Assembly (NCBI RefSeq): GCF_036884655.1
Contig: NC_088340.1
Coordinates: forward strand, 4,919,501-4,983,500
Length of the DNA: 64,000 bases
From: Musa acuminata AAA Group
Lineage: Eukaryota; Streptophyta; Magnoliopsida; Zingiberales; Musaceae
Direction of reading: 5' to 3'
Below the pieces are notes generated by a model, which saw nothing but the letters and a program-made list of their open reading frames with translations, was not told the DNA's origin and made no database searches. Every line of letters begins with the position of its first letter. Position 1 is the first letter of the stretch. Made by a program: the position numbers and the translations under genes. Below, piece by piece: positions 49,501 through 61,600 of the stretch.

Positions 49501-51351
49501 TTGATGTTTACTACTTATTCACCTTGGCATTTGATTTCATTATTACCTAATAATGCAACCCAGGAACTCAAGCTTCTCAGTTTCTCCAATTGTGGAATCC
49601 AAATAGAAACCATCTTGTTAGGTGTAAAATTGATATTGTACCTTAATTTTATAGTCATGCTTTCAGATAGTGGTTGTTAGTTGTGTTGTGTCTGTCATTT
49701 GCCTGTTTCATTGCCAATAAATGTTTTCTATTTTTCTATGATTTGTTCAACTGTGGAACTTTGAAGCACTCCGATGCAGCTGTTGGCTGAACAATTATAT
49801 TTGGAGCTTGGTGAATATCTTTATCTGATTGTATTGTCTATTTGTTCTAATTGTTTAGGAATGTCAAAGCTACGTTTCAAACCTGCTTACAATCCGTACA
49901 CTGAACCAAGCATGGAAATCTTTAGGTAGCAAATCCTTCTTCACTGTTACTAACTTATATTGTTGTGACCTTGTCTAACCTAGTACTGTTGCATAGTTAC
50001 CATGAAGGTTTAAAGAAATGGGTGGAGGTTGGGAACTCTGGCATGTTCAGGCCTGAAATGCTGCTTCCAATGGGGCTTCCTGAAGATGTTAATGTTATTG
50101 CATGGGGTCTTTCCCTTGAGAGGTAACTGTGGATTTGCTTCCTTGTTTAAATAGGAATATCATGGATTAGGAAGTAATTGACAGTTAGCATTTGCAGCTT
50201 AAGGTGCTTAAGGGCACAATTACATAAGTTCTAACATTAACTTTTTTTTTTAGTTTCTATTAAGCTACTTTAAGAAGACAAGTCAATCGTTTTCAGATTT
50301 GACATCAGCAATTTTTTTGTTTGTCAAAGACTGTACATGTGTAGCATTTATTCCTTTTTAAGATAAGGTGGAGAATGAATGGAATAGTTCAGAAGTGCTA
50401 ACTCAGGATAAAGTACTAATTTGGCATGTTAATTTATTGATCAAATGCTTGGTTAAGATATTTCTGTGCACAGGTTTGTTGCCTTTTAGATATCATGTTC
50501 ATCATTATACAGATAATTATGTTCTTAGATAAATGACAAGCGATGCAGTAGAGATTATGTTTGTTATGTGCATACTTGTGCCATGCATTCTTCACTCTCT
50601 GTGTGATGTGTGGAACAAGATTTTTGACAGTATTTATCATCCTAGTTTATTGCTATTTTTTATTGCTTAATTCTATTAATTTTAAGTTGTGCAATCCAGG
50701 CCCACAATGATTTTGTACGGAATTGACAATATTCGAGATCTCTTTGGACCAAAGGTATGACAACTTCAGTATGTATGGTTGGATTAGAAGCTGAGTCTCA
50801 AACTAGGGTAGCGATGGGGGTTATCAGCCAGTTCAGCATTTATCAATCCATACTTGACCCATGTATTATCAGGTTTAAGAAGTTGATGCAATAACAAATC
50901 AACATATCCAGCCAAACATCCAGACATTATGAGAAACAGAAGATAGAAGGGATTTTAGTTGAAGCAGAATGTGTTTGAGAATAATAATAATAATATTTTG
51001 ATCAATCATCCTAGTTATGAGATTCTATTTATTTTGAATCAATTGGATGAATTTGTTCTAGTAAGTCCACATACGGGCTTTTGACCCACCCACAAGAAAC
51101 AAATGAATGATATGTGACTGTATTCTTGATTTGTTACCATACTGTCACCCATGAGTAGACCTCTGACAATTTATAAGTCAACTGGTTTTTAATACCCATA
51201 ACCAACCCATCAACGAGAATTCTACTCCGAATTCAACAGTATAATTTAAGTAGGAATCACTGCTTATATCTGAAACATCAATTTTTATCATTTGCAGGTT
51301 GATTTCAATCTCATAAAGAGCAACCCTCTTTGCCGCTTGGGTCTGCAGTAG
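35739..51351 (+). CDS. Phenylalanine--tRNA ligase alpha subunit, cytosolic
   Basis: Eighteen exons: 35739-35885, 35968-36090, 36242-36334, 39823-39879, 41643-41698, 43736-43828, 45015-45105, 46770-46807, 46886-46924, 47522-47598, 47678-47762, 47832-47931, 48846-48942, 49066-49137, 49859-49925, 49997-50122, 50700-50754, 51298-51351. They total 1470 nt, or 489 residues; plant orthologues are about 485. The subunit pairs with the beta subunit to charge tRNA-Phe in the cytosol. The N-terminal ~200 residues are winged-helix tRNA-binding modules. The catalytic core shows [20 protein letters not shown], class II motif 2 at 346-365 ([20 protein letters not shown]) and motif 3 AWGLSLER (447-454). Intron 7 starts GAG|GCATGG, a GC donor required by phase. 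Introns 3 and 4 each carry a hAT-like insertion, intron 3 also a long TA repeat and two local duplications, and intron 6 a long CT run. Confidence 0.96.
36452..36785. repeat. Local duplication separated by a (TA)~29 microsatellite in intron 3 of the synthetase gene
   Basis: The TA run is 36591-36648. Flanking segments 36455-36590 and 36647-36780 are homologous (gagccaaaa, gatgccacaactggt, gtgacttgaggg). The repeat therefore sits at the joint of a tandem duplication. Confidence 0.85.
37471..37715. repeat. Diverged tandem duplication, ~125-130 bp units, intron 3
   Basis: Both units run ggtagt...tttaacag, tttcaaatgat, ctt(g/a)gttggt, tttcttaatcaag(t/c)agctttgaaggccata, then caataa-ttttaggct. 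Confidence 0.8.
38211..39187. mobile_element. hAT-like non-autonomous element in intron 3 of the synthetase gene
   Basis: A 977 bp segment with inverted ends: the left reads caatgatttaaaaagcgct and the reverse complement of the right reads cagtgatttaaataggcgct. It is flanked by gtcagaat (38203-38210) and gtcaaaat (39188-39195), an 8 bp target duplication with one change, typical of hAT transposons. The interior changes from very AT-rich (38280-38520) to GC-rich with a CGG/GCA-rich section and several gagcgctcac-like repeats near the right end. No transposase was recognised; the short frames inside have no domain. Confidence 0.85.
40755..40782. repeat. Interstitial telomere-like (CCCTAA)n tract
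   Basis: About four consecutive ccctaa units inside the second hAT-like element. It is far too short to be a chromosome end. Confidence 0.8.
40835..41025. repeat. GC-rich minisatellite, units of about 33-35 bp
   Basis: The repeated pattern is gctgctcgcgcctcccgcgag followed by ccctcccgc or ccttctcgc, about five to six times, inside the second hAT-like element. Open frames on both strands here come from this repeat and are not genes. Confidence 0.85.
43524..43588. repeat. CT microsatellite in intron 5 of the synthetase gene
   Basis: About 32 CT units, about 150 bases upstream of exon 6 (43736). Confidence 0.95.
44098..44575. repeat. Possible transposon relic in intron 6 of the synthetase gene
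   Basis: The segment contains a purine-rich GA block (44130-44340). Both edges carry complementary words: ggtatacca near 44101 and tataccatctgatgcaagtgg near 44534. A block at 40215-40275 in intron 4 has similar ggtatactgg words. The boundary is not clear. Confidence 0.3.
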
Positions 51352-52548
51352 GTCAGACGTAGGCAGTTTGTGGCACAGCAGCGTTACGCACAAATGATAA
51401 ATTTTATTTTGTACCAAGTGATGTACACTGTATAATCTAATTTTTTGCCGATGTGGAAGATTATTTTTTGATGTTAAAAATTAAATTCCTTTATTTGGCG
51501 AAATCCAAAGCCTCGTTGCAACTTTCCATGATTATGAGTTGGAAGTGAATTCAGCTTAATCTCAGTAAAAGATTTGTTTCCTCAAGTGAAGGAATTCTTC
51601 ATCGCTTGAATTGGAATTTTATGTACTTGATGTATGAATGCATGGTAGATAATTCTGCTGTGTTGACTATGGATTTGAATAGATTAGCCAGTTTTTGTTC
51701 GAGATTTAAGTAACAATAAAACTTGTAGGTACTGTGACTTCTAAGTGGTTTAATTCCTAAAGTAGAGAGTTCTTGAAACTACAAACCTGAGGAACGATTT
51801 AGAACAAGCCAGATCTGGAGTAATCAATTTTTTTGTCGAGGACTAACAAAGAGATCATATGCTCTGTTTTCTTGTTCAAGGATAAAATCTGATTTCTACA
51901 GCAAAAGCCACTGTAATATTGAGTGGAGTGTCTCCAGTAATTGGACTATAATATCCCATGAAATGCCAGTCCCCCTTACACAGGACAAAATATATAACAA
52001 GATTGTACACCGAGCTGATTGCAACCTCTCATCAGACTCCAATCATGCAGCTACATGCTGCTGAAATTGGACCTGTAGTACATAATGGAACCGGCCATGC
52101 ATAAATGCTTGGTACGGCCAGTGCTCCTGTTCCTGTCAGTGTCACTCATAGTATGGAGGATGAAGCTTACATCTTATTTTAATACAGACCAGATATGTCA
52201 GTAGAATTCAGTCGGCAATATAAGTGTCTTTGTCAATGATAGATAGCATCGACGACATAAATCAAGGCTGCAAAAGAAGGCTGTTCTGGGAGGTCCATCA
52301 AGACAGCAGGATTTGTTCAGATTAGCTCCCAATAATGCATCATGATATCATTGTGTGTGTGTTTAGTCCATATTTTTTAAGTGCCTGAATTTACATTACT
52401 TAGTATGTCATTGGTATTTTAAAAGGATTGCTAGCAAATAACTTATTTTGGAAGATTGTGAGAGTCGAACCTCATCACTGAGTGGTGCTAAATTCAGCAG
52501 TTGAGGAAAGAAAATTGATTTGGAGTGGCTTGACTCATTTATTCATTA
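51352..52548. other. 3' flank of the synthetase gene and intergenic DNA
   Basis: No coding signal, repeat or RNA gene is supported. The 3' UTR is likely within the first few hundred bases. Confidence 0.5.
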
Positions 52549-53468
52549 TGGTTAATTATATTTAGTAGTTAGCTAGCTTTACTATTTTAATCTTTATATA
52601 ATTATGAAAGTAAAATATTTAATCCTATCCTATTTCTCGATCGACTCTACTAATGAAAGATATTATGCAAAAATGATGTTAAAATAAAGATAAAATGATA
52701 ACTTTACTATCTTTACCATCCAAAAATAGTAATTTTATATAAAAATAACTTCTATGAAGGCTTCGATATCCTCCCTCCGGTTTCGTCCTCTCTTTCGGCT
52801 TTGCTATCCTCTCAAATGACCTATTTAATAGTGACATCAATGGGGATCCTTATCTCCTGTATCATCTCATTTCTTCTGTTTTGTTATCCTTCCTTTCGGT
52901 TTCGCTATCCTTCCGAATGGCCTACCTAATGGTAGCATCGGTAGTGATCCTTATTTTCTACGCCGTCTCATTTCTCCTGCTTCGCTATCCTATCTAGCGC
53001 TTCTTGCGTAATGCTGATGGTTCTTTATTGACCATGGCATTCCAAAAGAGATTTGAGCATCACCACTAATCTCTATGAAGTCCAAGGACAATAGTGACAA
53101 GTACAAAGACAACGAAGCCATTAGGTAGGTCGTCAAGTGAATAGCGAAGCCGGATGGGAGGATATAAAACGATGTAAGAGATGAGGATGATGCCACCATT
53201 TGGTAGGCTATCTGGAAGAATAGCAAAGCAGGAGAAATGAGATAGTATAAGAGATGAGGATTGCCATTAAAGCCATCGTTGGGTTGGCCGTCCGGGAGGA
53301 TGAAGTCGGAGGGAGGATAGCGGAACTTTCACAAAAGTTATTCTTATGTTAACTTAATATTTTTGATAATAAAATTATCTTTTTATTTTTATTTTTAGCT
53401 CAATTTTTGCACTTGACATGATCGAAATATTAAAGATAATTAATTATAAATGTAATATATAATTAACC
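52549..53468. mobile_element. Fold-back (long inverted repeat) element, about 920 bp
   Basis: The left edge ggttaattatattta and the reverse complement of the right edge ggttaattatatatta match. Further in, aaaaataacttctatgaa (left, from 52740) pairs with the complement of ttcacaaaagttattctta (right, to 53345), and gatatcctccctcc pairs with ggagggaggatag. The inner arms (52760-53010 and 53080-53330) contain inverted, partly tandem copies of a ~110 bp unit with the words gctatcc, cctacctaatggtagcatcg and cctcatctctta, so the whole can fold on itself. No transposase is present. Confidence 0.7.
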
Positions 53469-54028
53469 CTATTCATAAGATTTGGATGATTGAAAATGTT
53501 TATGCACTAGAAAATGATAGGAAATCAAAAATTGGAAGAGATTCACACTGAAAGGGAACCCTAATGAACTCGAGAAACATACATCGTCTCATAGCATATC
53601 TGGCAAGCTCACTAAATAGTCCTTATGATAAAGATAGACTGATGATAAGGTGCATCATTAGTCATCGATGGAATGATCTGTTATAGACTAAACTTCAATG
53701 GTTAAAATAGAATAATAGACCCTTTTGGCTCTCCGACTAAATATGATCTTATTGGACCCACAGTGGATGCTATCTGATGAGTTCCATCACTACCAGTGCT
53801 GTGGTATTTGATTCTTCATTACTTCTTTGCTTTCCGTCTTTCCGACCAACATGGAACTAAACACAAAAGTTGTCGGGTGAAAATATTAAGATCGATCCAT
53901 AATAATTGATGTCTACTTTCCAATAATTCTCATCATGCTATAGTTATCACTTCAGCTATTATAGTGTGTGTGGATTGCCTTTTTGTGAAACATCAAGCAT
54001 AGACATGAATCAAGTAGAGAAGGATAGA

Positions 54029-54272
54029 AATCTCTATAGTTATTTACGTTTAGTATCTCGATCCTTATACTTTCAAAAATTACATTGAAATCTCTATACT
54101 TACGAAAATAAAATATTAAGATCCTTATATTGGATTAAAAAGATAATTTCATAAGATTAAAGATCAAGAAAAATAGGATTAAGTATTTCACTTTCGTATA
54201 TAATTTTTGAAAGCATAAAGACTAAAATATTAAAAATAATTAATTATAAAAAATAATATATAATTGACCCTC
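54029..54272. mobile_element. Short MITE-like relative of the fold-back element ends
   Basis: The left stretch tttagtatctcgatccttatactttcaaaaatta is mirrored by the complement of the right stretch, which reads ttagtctttatgctttcaaaaatta. The right end aataattaattata...aatatataattgaccc matches the right end of the 52.5-53.5 kb element. Length is about 240 bp. Confidence 0.6.
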
Positions 54273-55060
54273 CATCATTCATCCAAATAATGTGCCTTGT
54301 CACATAGAAAGAAAGAGCCTCATCCAGCATATCTGAATCCTTCTTAGCAACATGTCTCCAAACAAGACTTCACAAGTGTCATGGATTTTATGATGGTAAT
54401 CAGGGAAAATGGTCAGCTACAACATGCTAATGATCCTTGCATTGCATTCAAATGTCAACTCAATTCAGCAGGATGCTTTTACTCTTCTCCTCCTTCCTTT
54501 TCCTCTACACATAAAGATTCATTTTGATCCTTTCTACCGAAACATTCAGACTGAAATCAATCAAAGAAGAAAACAATAAAAAGAGATACATCCTTTTCTT
54601 AGTTTCCTCAGACAACAGTAGTTAGTTGTCATCCCCCTCCCCACTTCCCCTCACTTAATTTCCAACACATTGCATCCCCTACTTTTGTCTTCTTGAGGGG
54701 AAAGGCAATGGTCACACAGTGTGGTGATACCAAGAACAATGAAAGAAATTTCACATCCAGGAAGTGAACACCCAAGTATTGTATTAGCTCCTCAGTCCCT
54801 GTCTCCCTTTGTCATCTTTTGCTTCTCACACAGCTCAAGCCAAAGGACAAACGCGTGACTGTTCCCCAACCAAGACAGACCCAACAAGACTGCAGCAGGA
54901 CGAGAGCTACTGAAAGAGCCTTCCTCTGATTCCCACAAATCAATTTCCCACGTCCAAACATTTGTACAAAAGTGAAAGAAGAAAAGAAATAGTAAACTGT
55001 TAAACACCAACCTGGTTGGAAGTACAGTAATTCCTGCTCAAACTACACAGATCGATCCAC

Positions 55061-55093
<33 letters not shown>

Positions 55094-55341
55094 AAACCAA
55101 TTCCCTCACAAGCTACAGGAACTCCTCAATTGGCCTGCTCCACCTCACTCCCCACCAGGAAGAACTATAGGAGTTCCCACTCAAGTTCCAGTACTTAGAC
55201 CAACCAGCAGCTCCACCTTAACTAGGAACAACAACATCAACAAGATTTGGAAGACGAAGGAAAACTAGTCATGACACTTCCCCGACCTCTGTCTCCGCTG
55301 CTTTGGCACCATGAACAGTTTCATGTGCGCCATACATGGCC
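54273..55341. other. Intergenic and 3' region of the small gene at 55.3-56.0 kb
   Basis: The open frame at 54792-55010 (-) has no recognisable domain. A GA microsatellite is at 55063-55091. Nothing else is supported. Confidence 0.45.
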
Positions 55342-55963
55342 TCATACATCCCCCTGTAAGATACAGAGCAGATAACCAAATTCCATCAGGTGTCATAATC
55401 TACATAGGTTTTGCAGATCCAAAAGATTTGAAGAGGGCCATCGAAAGATATATATTGTGAGATTACACTGTAATCCTTAAAAGTCCTGTTTGACTTCAGG
55501 ATAAAGGGCTCGAGAAATCAAGATAGTTCTTTTAATTCGGAGGATTAGAACATGCACAGACCTGCACAGGCTTATCGTTCTTCTTTGCGGCCGAGCTGCA
55601 GTGGGACTTCTTGAGCCCAAGGAGCTCCTTCCACTTGATGGATCCCCTCAGCGGCCGCTCCCACTCCTCGCTGGCCCGAAGCTCCTCCCTCAGGGTGGTC
55701 ATCCGCTGCGGCCCGCACTGGTGGCTCTCCTTGAGAGGTAGCAGCCGGCCCTTGAAGAAGAGCTTGTCGGCGTCGATCATCGAGTCCCCGCCGACCGCAA
55801 ACTCGAAGTTGGGATCGGGAGGAGGCCCGGGGTTCCGCGCCGCGGGCGGCTCCACGACGAAGTCACTGGAGAAGGAGATGCGGGGGCCGATCGGCGGTGG
55901 CACTGCCGGCACACCGCGGAGTCCCTGGTGCTCCGAGTTGACCATGTTGATGCATGCCATCAC
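55342..55963 (-). CDS. Plant-specific protein of unknown function, PRISFSS/LFFKGRLLPL type
   Basis: Main exon 55562-55963 from the ATG at 55963. A splice donor CAG|GTCTGT at 55562/55561 and an acceptor TTACAG at 55354 would join a four-codon last exon (55342-55353), giving 137 residues ending KPVQGDV. If unspliced, the frame runs on to 55532 and 143 residues. Motifs: GPRISFSSDFV (residues 26-36), a Pro-rich linker, FEFAVGGDSMIDADKLFFKG (51-70) followed by RLLPL, and SIKWKELLGLKKSHC near the C-terminus. Similar ordered motifs (PRISFS, ADELFFKGKLLPL, WKELLGLKK) recur in small plant proteins of unknown role, possibly related to DUF1645 proteins. No signal peptide or membrane helix is seen. The splice choice is uncertain. 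Confidence 0.72.
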
Positions 55964-56070
55964 CAGACAACTCCTCCAAAATGCTTCCTCCCAAGAAGCA
56001 GATACCCTCTCAGTGTATCAACCAAGCGATGGCTATGCGAACGCCGATGCCTCCTCTACTTGGGATAGAC

Positions 56071-56080
56071 TATATATATA
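56071..56080 (-). promoter_or_regulatory. TATA box of the 55.3-56.0 kb gene
   Basis: The run tatatatata lies about 110 bases before the ATG at 55963. It is followed upstream (56081-56108) by a GA/CT repeat. Confidence 0.6.
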
Positions 56081-56108
56081 GCGAGAGAGAGAGAGAGAGA
56101 GAGAGGGC

Positions 56109-57085
56109 TGAGAGTTCTGCCATGGTTGCATGACATGTACTGTTGAATATGTTTAGGCTGGCATCTAGAACTGTCAATGACTGTTGATTAACCATCTAAC
56201 GCTTTGGTTCGCCATGGCCATGTATCGTTGCAGTATACGAAGAGTACAAAGATTGGAGGGATAGTATGGCGTCTACAATACACTCTGAATGAACTCACAG
56301 GAAGAAAGATGCAACCCTTGTTGTGGTCCCTTGTAGAAGACGATTAAGGTGTCGGTGGAAGCTGGCGAGTTATACATCGTGATAAGGTAGCAAATCTTTA
56401 TTCCTAATCAATAGGTTCCGACTCGATGGAATGCTAATAAATCAGCAACCGATGCATCTCCCATGGAAAGGAATGATGATTTATGGATCGACACGAGCTT
56501 GTTTCAGAGACTACATACATTGTTCAGAAACAGAGTTTTAGTTGTGAGATGGAATCGACAGATGATATCTGCCTGTCATAGGTTTTTGGTGGACTCGATC
56601 AACTTTAATGCATCAGCTAAAACCTTCCTTGTGGCATCATCATCTTTAACTGCATCAATGCATGAAGAGTAGGTAGGCGAAACCAAAGCAATGATCTAAA
56701 CTGCAAGTTCAAGTAAGAACAGTGAAAAGTAGCTCACTAGTATGAGCTGAATCTTGCTGTCTTTTGTGCCATCAAGCTGATTGCTGTGCCCACATCAAGT
56801 TTTTCTTCGGAAGAAGGTTGACCGAGCAGTTTATGCAACATGAAATAATAATTTAGGTGGTCGCAGTTCACAAAAGACAACGTTCTGGCAAACACCATGA
56901 AACTAATTGGTAGCTCGCAAAACAAGTTAATTGAGACATGTTTTCGGTAGTCATCATGACAAGAGGCTATTATAAACCAAAATGATGTCGGAAAACCTAC
57001 AATTTGAAGGATCCAAACAAGTGCAGGATGGCTATTCATGCATTGTTCGTATTATTGTGTTGGATTCCTACTGCTGGCTTGGGAA

Positions 57086-57116
<31 letters not shown>

Positions 57117-58699
57117 GGATGGGATCCCAGCATTTGGTCCCAAGAGATTCGCAAGCTTACTTTAAGGAAAGGAAGATGGAGTTTCCATTGACTGGCCTTT
57201 GACTCATTTGTCATTAGCAAGACGTGAGCTGGCGATGTGGACAGCTCGATAAGACCACGTGAAACCCAGAGATCTCTCCCTCCGTTTTCATCACAAGAAC
57301 AAGAAAACTCTTCTTCTTCTTCTTCTTCTTCTTCTGAACTTTTTATTCTCTTCTTTTTATGTACATATATACATGCATACTACTCTATGAAGTATATTAC
57401 TCGGAGCAAACTTCGATAAGGTTCTGCTTGTTTTCCTTTGCTTATAATACCATCAAACCTTGTGATCTGCCTTCTTGGGGTGTGGAGATCGGGAGCTCCA
57501 TGTGGGCACATGAATGGCGCCTTTACCACCTTCCCTTACTACCTAACTATTTTACTATACTATACACACATGTGAAACGTTCAAGTGAGACTGCCAATTG
57601 CACCCCCACCATCCTAAAGTAGTATAGTATTCATTGTTTCTGTGCCTCGTTAACCTTGGTGAAGGATGCTGAAGCTAAAACAATGAAGCATACTGATTCT
57701 GTAGGACACGCATATTGGTGATTTTAAAGTTGGAAGCAATCCCTCTTTCTATCTTTTCAACCAATGCCTATGTTCAGTAAGTGACACACAAGTCCCAAGG
57801 TAGATTTCAGAAAACCAGAGCTTTTACTCCCCCAACAAACACTATGGTTGTCACCCCACATGCCCAGAACGAGTGGAGCAGTGCTTATAATAGTGATGAA
57901 TCTGCTCCGTTGGCAAAGGGGAGCTCGTGGCCTGGAGCGAGTCCTCTCTCTCCTTTGGTCTCCCCTCGTGGCGGCAAGGATTCCAACTTTGAGGAGCTTC
58001 ATGGGGAAAGGAGTCTTTGCGCTCATCGGATGATTGCAATGGAGTCCTTTGGGCCTGTGAGTTCTATGCTCCCCGCCCCCCCCCCCAAAAACCCCAATGC
58101 ACTTCCAAAGTCATCAATGTTATTATATACATTGGCTGGAATGGTTTGGAGGAACAATGATCGATGATAGTTTACAGGTAGTAGCTAGTTTAGTTGTGAA
58201 AGGAAAGAAAAATGATAGCTTGAAGAATCCTTCAGGATATCAGGTTTGAGAAGAAAAAAGGAAAAACAAAAAACAAGGATGATAATGCAGTAATGCTTAC
58301 TACGAGTGTATGTACCTGACATCCTTGCATGTTCAAAACAAGTTTGGGAGGCACTGCCCATGTCATCTTAAGGACCAATGGGGGATCACCTTTCCCTTGC
58401 CCAAAGAAAAGCCACCTTGATCTATCCAATTAGTTGTGTATGGGACTGCCAAGGAAGTGATTCATCATACCCTTTGAAAACTCAGAACCAGAATCTTTTA
58501 GGCTATCAAGTATCATATATATATATATATATATATAACTCTAAAATGCCTGTTGTGGAAGATACATGGGAATCTCATTAATAAACGTGAATAATGCTTC
58601 TACACCCAATTCATAAAGGAATCTTAAAGATCATTGATGAAAAATTACTCATCATTGTAAACAAGAAATGCTGCTGCCATGGCAACATAAGGCAATGGA
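56109..58699. other. Intergenic, no supportable gene
   Basis: Contains a GA run (57088-57111), a ttc-repeat block (57310-57335), a poly-C run (58075-58086) and a TA run (58517-58536). Overlapping open frames on both strands at 57757-58167 have no recognisable domain. The 3' end of the zinc-finger gene probably lies just below 58700. Confidence 0.5.
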
Positions 58700-61600
58700 T
58701 TAAGGTGGTTTACCATTGTCCAAATCTTCCATCACATCGATGTCCTCGCGTGCTGTTATTTTCTGGACATATCCTAAATAACGATCAACCAGAATGTGAG
58801 ATTTAGAGATGTGTTGTTAAGTGTTCAAAATGTTCATGTGTCAAACAATAACAATATAATTTCCCAAACATAATATATCAACAATAACAAAATATATCAC
58901 CCGAACATAATGAAAAAGAAAAGGTAATTTCGAATTTAAAATAAGTTTCATAAATACAAAATCAGATCATTTCGAATTTAAAATGCTTCATGAACCACTT
59001 TTGTGTCCAGAAGGATCTACCATGGAACCCTCCTTGCCTCCAGCAGCACCTCTTATAGGTCCGCTTTGGTTAATGTGATCTTAACAAAATAAAAAGGAGA
59101 GGAGAAACAAATCCAGCAGAGCACATTCCAGCATTGGTCAAGTTGGAACCATGAATAAAGTTTCATCACATTCACATTTTTGGAATAGGAGACTAGCTGA
59201 CCTTAATAGGCAGGAAATGTTAATGCACATAAGAGAAAACGGCAGAGATTCAAATGGCCATATATGCCTGTTTTCTCTACATTAAAAGTTAATTCTACTA
59301 TACATGTGTTTGGCATTGGAAACTGCATGCTGGCAAATAAAACTAAGACAACAAATTCAGTAAATTCGGTAAGTGTTTGATGCCAAAGCACTGGTCACCA
59401 AGTTATAATTAATTCTCATTTTAGAAAAGTTCAGGCACTTTAAATATTTAAAGACAAGACTGTGTATATTGATCCTCCGCAGACCCAGCATTGACGGAAG
59501 CCTTGTGCACTAGCACACCCCTTATAGAAAAGTTCAGACACTTATCTTTGTTCCGTTTCCAGTATATATACCGAAATTGCTCAAACATAACATGTGGATA
59601 TAAATATTAGAAGATATCACAGATCATGATGATATAGGAAAAGAACCATGCTGAACTTTTGTTGAACAAAAGGATCTAAAAGACCAAGTTTGGACAAAGG
59701 TGTTCTTTGGATTTTTATTTCAGATGTGAATTTGGAAAATTAAGAACCTATGAGTTTAGAATTTTGGGGAAACATTTTTTTTCTGTTTTTGCAATATAGG
59801 AACCCATGACTAAAAGGTAAGGCTTAACCAATATATCTTAAACCCCAAAACAAAGAAAATAAGGGAACTCAAAGTGGCTGGAAATTCAGGCAGCAAAGAA
59901 TTTGATTGATAAGCATCGAACATTTTCAATTTGTGGAAGCAAAAATGCTACCAAATGTTTTACCTGTTCCAAATCAGAATGTGCAGGAATCTGTATAAAG
60001 GGAATTTTCCAAGAAAAGCAACAAGATTGAAATGAAGAATCATGGGAAAAATATATTACTGGATTTGTTGGTTGTTACCTACTTACCTAGCACCAGAATT
60101 TTTAAGCATCACAATCATATGCCAGAAAAAAAAAATTCTAAAATTTCAATTCAAAGACTCCATAGTCTATCATGTCACAATATAACAAACCTTTACATAG
60201 CCTTCAAAGAATCAGCGGCGATTCAAAAAGTGGAAAAATTCAGAACCTCAAAAAAATCCGAGAAGTCAATAGTTTGATTTTCAATTACTTAATAGTATTC
60301 CAACTCAGTCTAAACCAAAATAAGTTACTTATACAACACGGAGAAAACAGATTACAGAAATTATTTATAATCTCATTTCACCTGATCGAGCACAGCATTA
60401 TTGTCAAGCGATTAATGAAAAAGCACAAGTGTCATTGTCCATCGAATGCAACAAATATGCAGAAAACGGTGGCAAATAGCAAACAATGAAACAGAAAGGA
60501 GAAGATGGATAAGTGTTATGGAGAGACCTTAAGCCCAACTCACTCCAGACCAATATGCCTCACATACACTGGAATTAATGTTTCCTAAACAAAACATTGG
60601 CATTAATGGACTCATGCCATGACAGAAGCTCACATGGTGGAAGAGCAAAGAACCTTAATTCATTAACTTTCTCATATATTTTGGCATATAACACATTACA
60701 AAATTAGCATTCACTTATAAAACACATGTAACAAGAAGACTTCTCCGATATCATATATCCCATAGTTTTCTAGTTCCTAACTAAAAGAGACATCAAATTT
60801 TTAAAAACTAGCTTCCTAGTAGCTAAAGAACTCTTCTAAATTTGAAATATATGAAATTAATTATAAAGACGAACTTACAAGAGTTCCTAGCCCTAGTGGC
60901 TTAAGAACTCTTTTAAACTTGATGAAAGAAATCTAATGGAACATGAACCTGAGATGATTTGATGCAACCATGGTTCCATCATAAAGCCTAATTTGGCAAG
61001 ATTTAGTTCAGGGGTGGAGTTGTGTTTATTTTCAGTTGAACTAATATTCTTGGGGCAAAGTTAGTTGGGTTTTATCTAATGTAACAAATGACTTAAAGTG
61101 ATTCAATATGCACATTGACCTCGAGAAAAAGAAAGAACACTAACTACTCCTACTCTCACAGACTGCAAACCCAGGTAAGTGGCATAACACGTAACCATAT
61201 CATAAACCAATGCATCCCAGATTTCAAGTAACCAAGGACTATGCAAGGTATAAGAAATTTAGGTAGTGACTTCTCCAGACTCCTGAGGAACTGAATTAGG
61301 GTCTTCATAGTTGCAGGGAATCAATAAGGGTAATTCCCTCCTACATTATCTATGAGAGAGGGTTGACCAAAGAATTGGACAGATTAAGTAATAAAATTCA
61401 CTAATTTCCTCTTTCCTCACCTATAATGAAATAAAATACATTTAAGGAAAGAAAAAAAAAGGTTAAGCAAAATGGTAAGCTTCTTTAGTGTATGTCTCTA
61501 GCACTTCTAGCTTCCACTTCTTCATAAATTTCTATTCAGATGAAAATTAAATCAATAATTATAGTAGTTGAAACAGCCTCATTTTAGGATCCAACCAAAT

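Noticed and set aside
52440..52500. tRNA-like T-arm (minus strand gaggttcgactctc)
   Set aside because: No matching acceptor, D-arm or anticodon stem could be built around it.
57757..58167. Opposed frames of 89 and 128 codons
   Set aside because: No family resemblance, and the plus frame includes a poly-C slippage tract coding PPPK.
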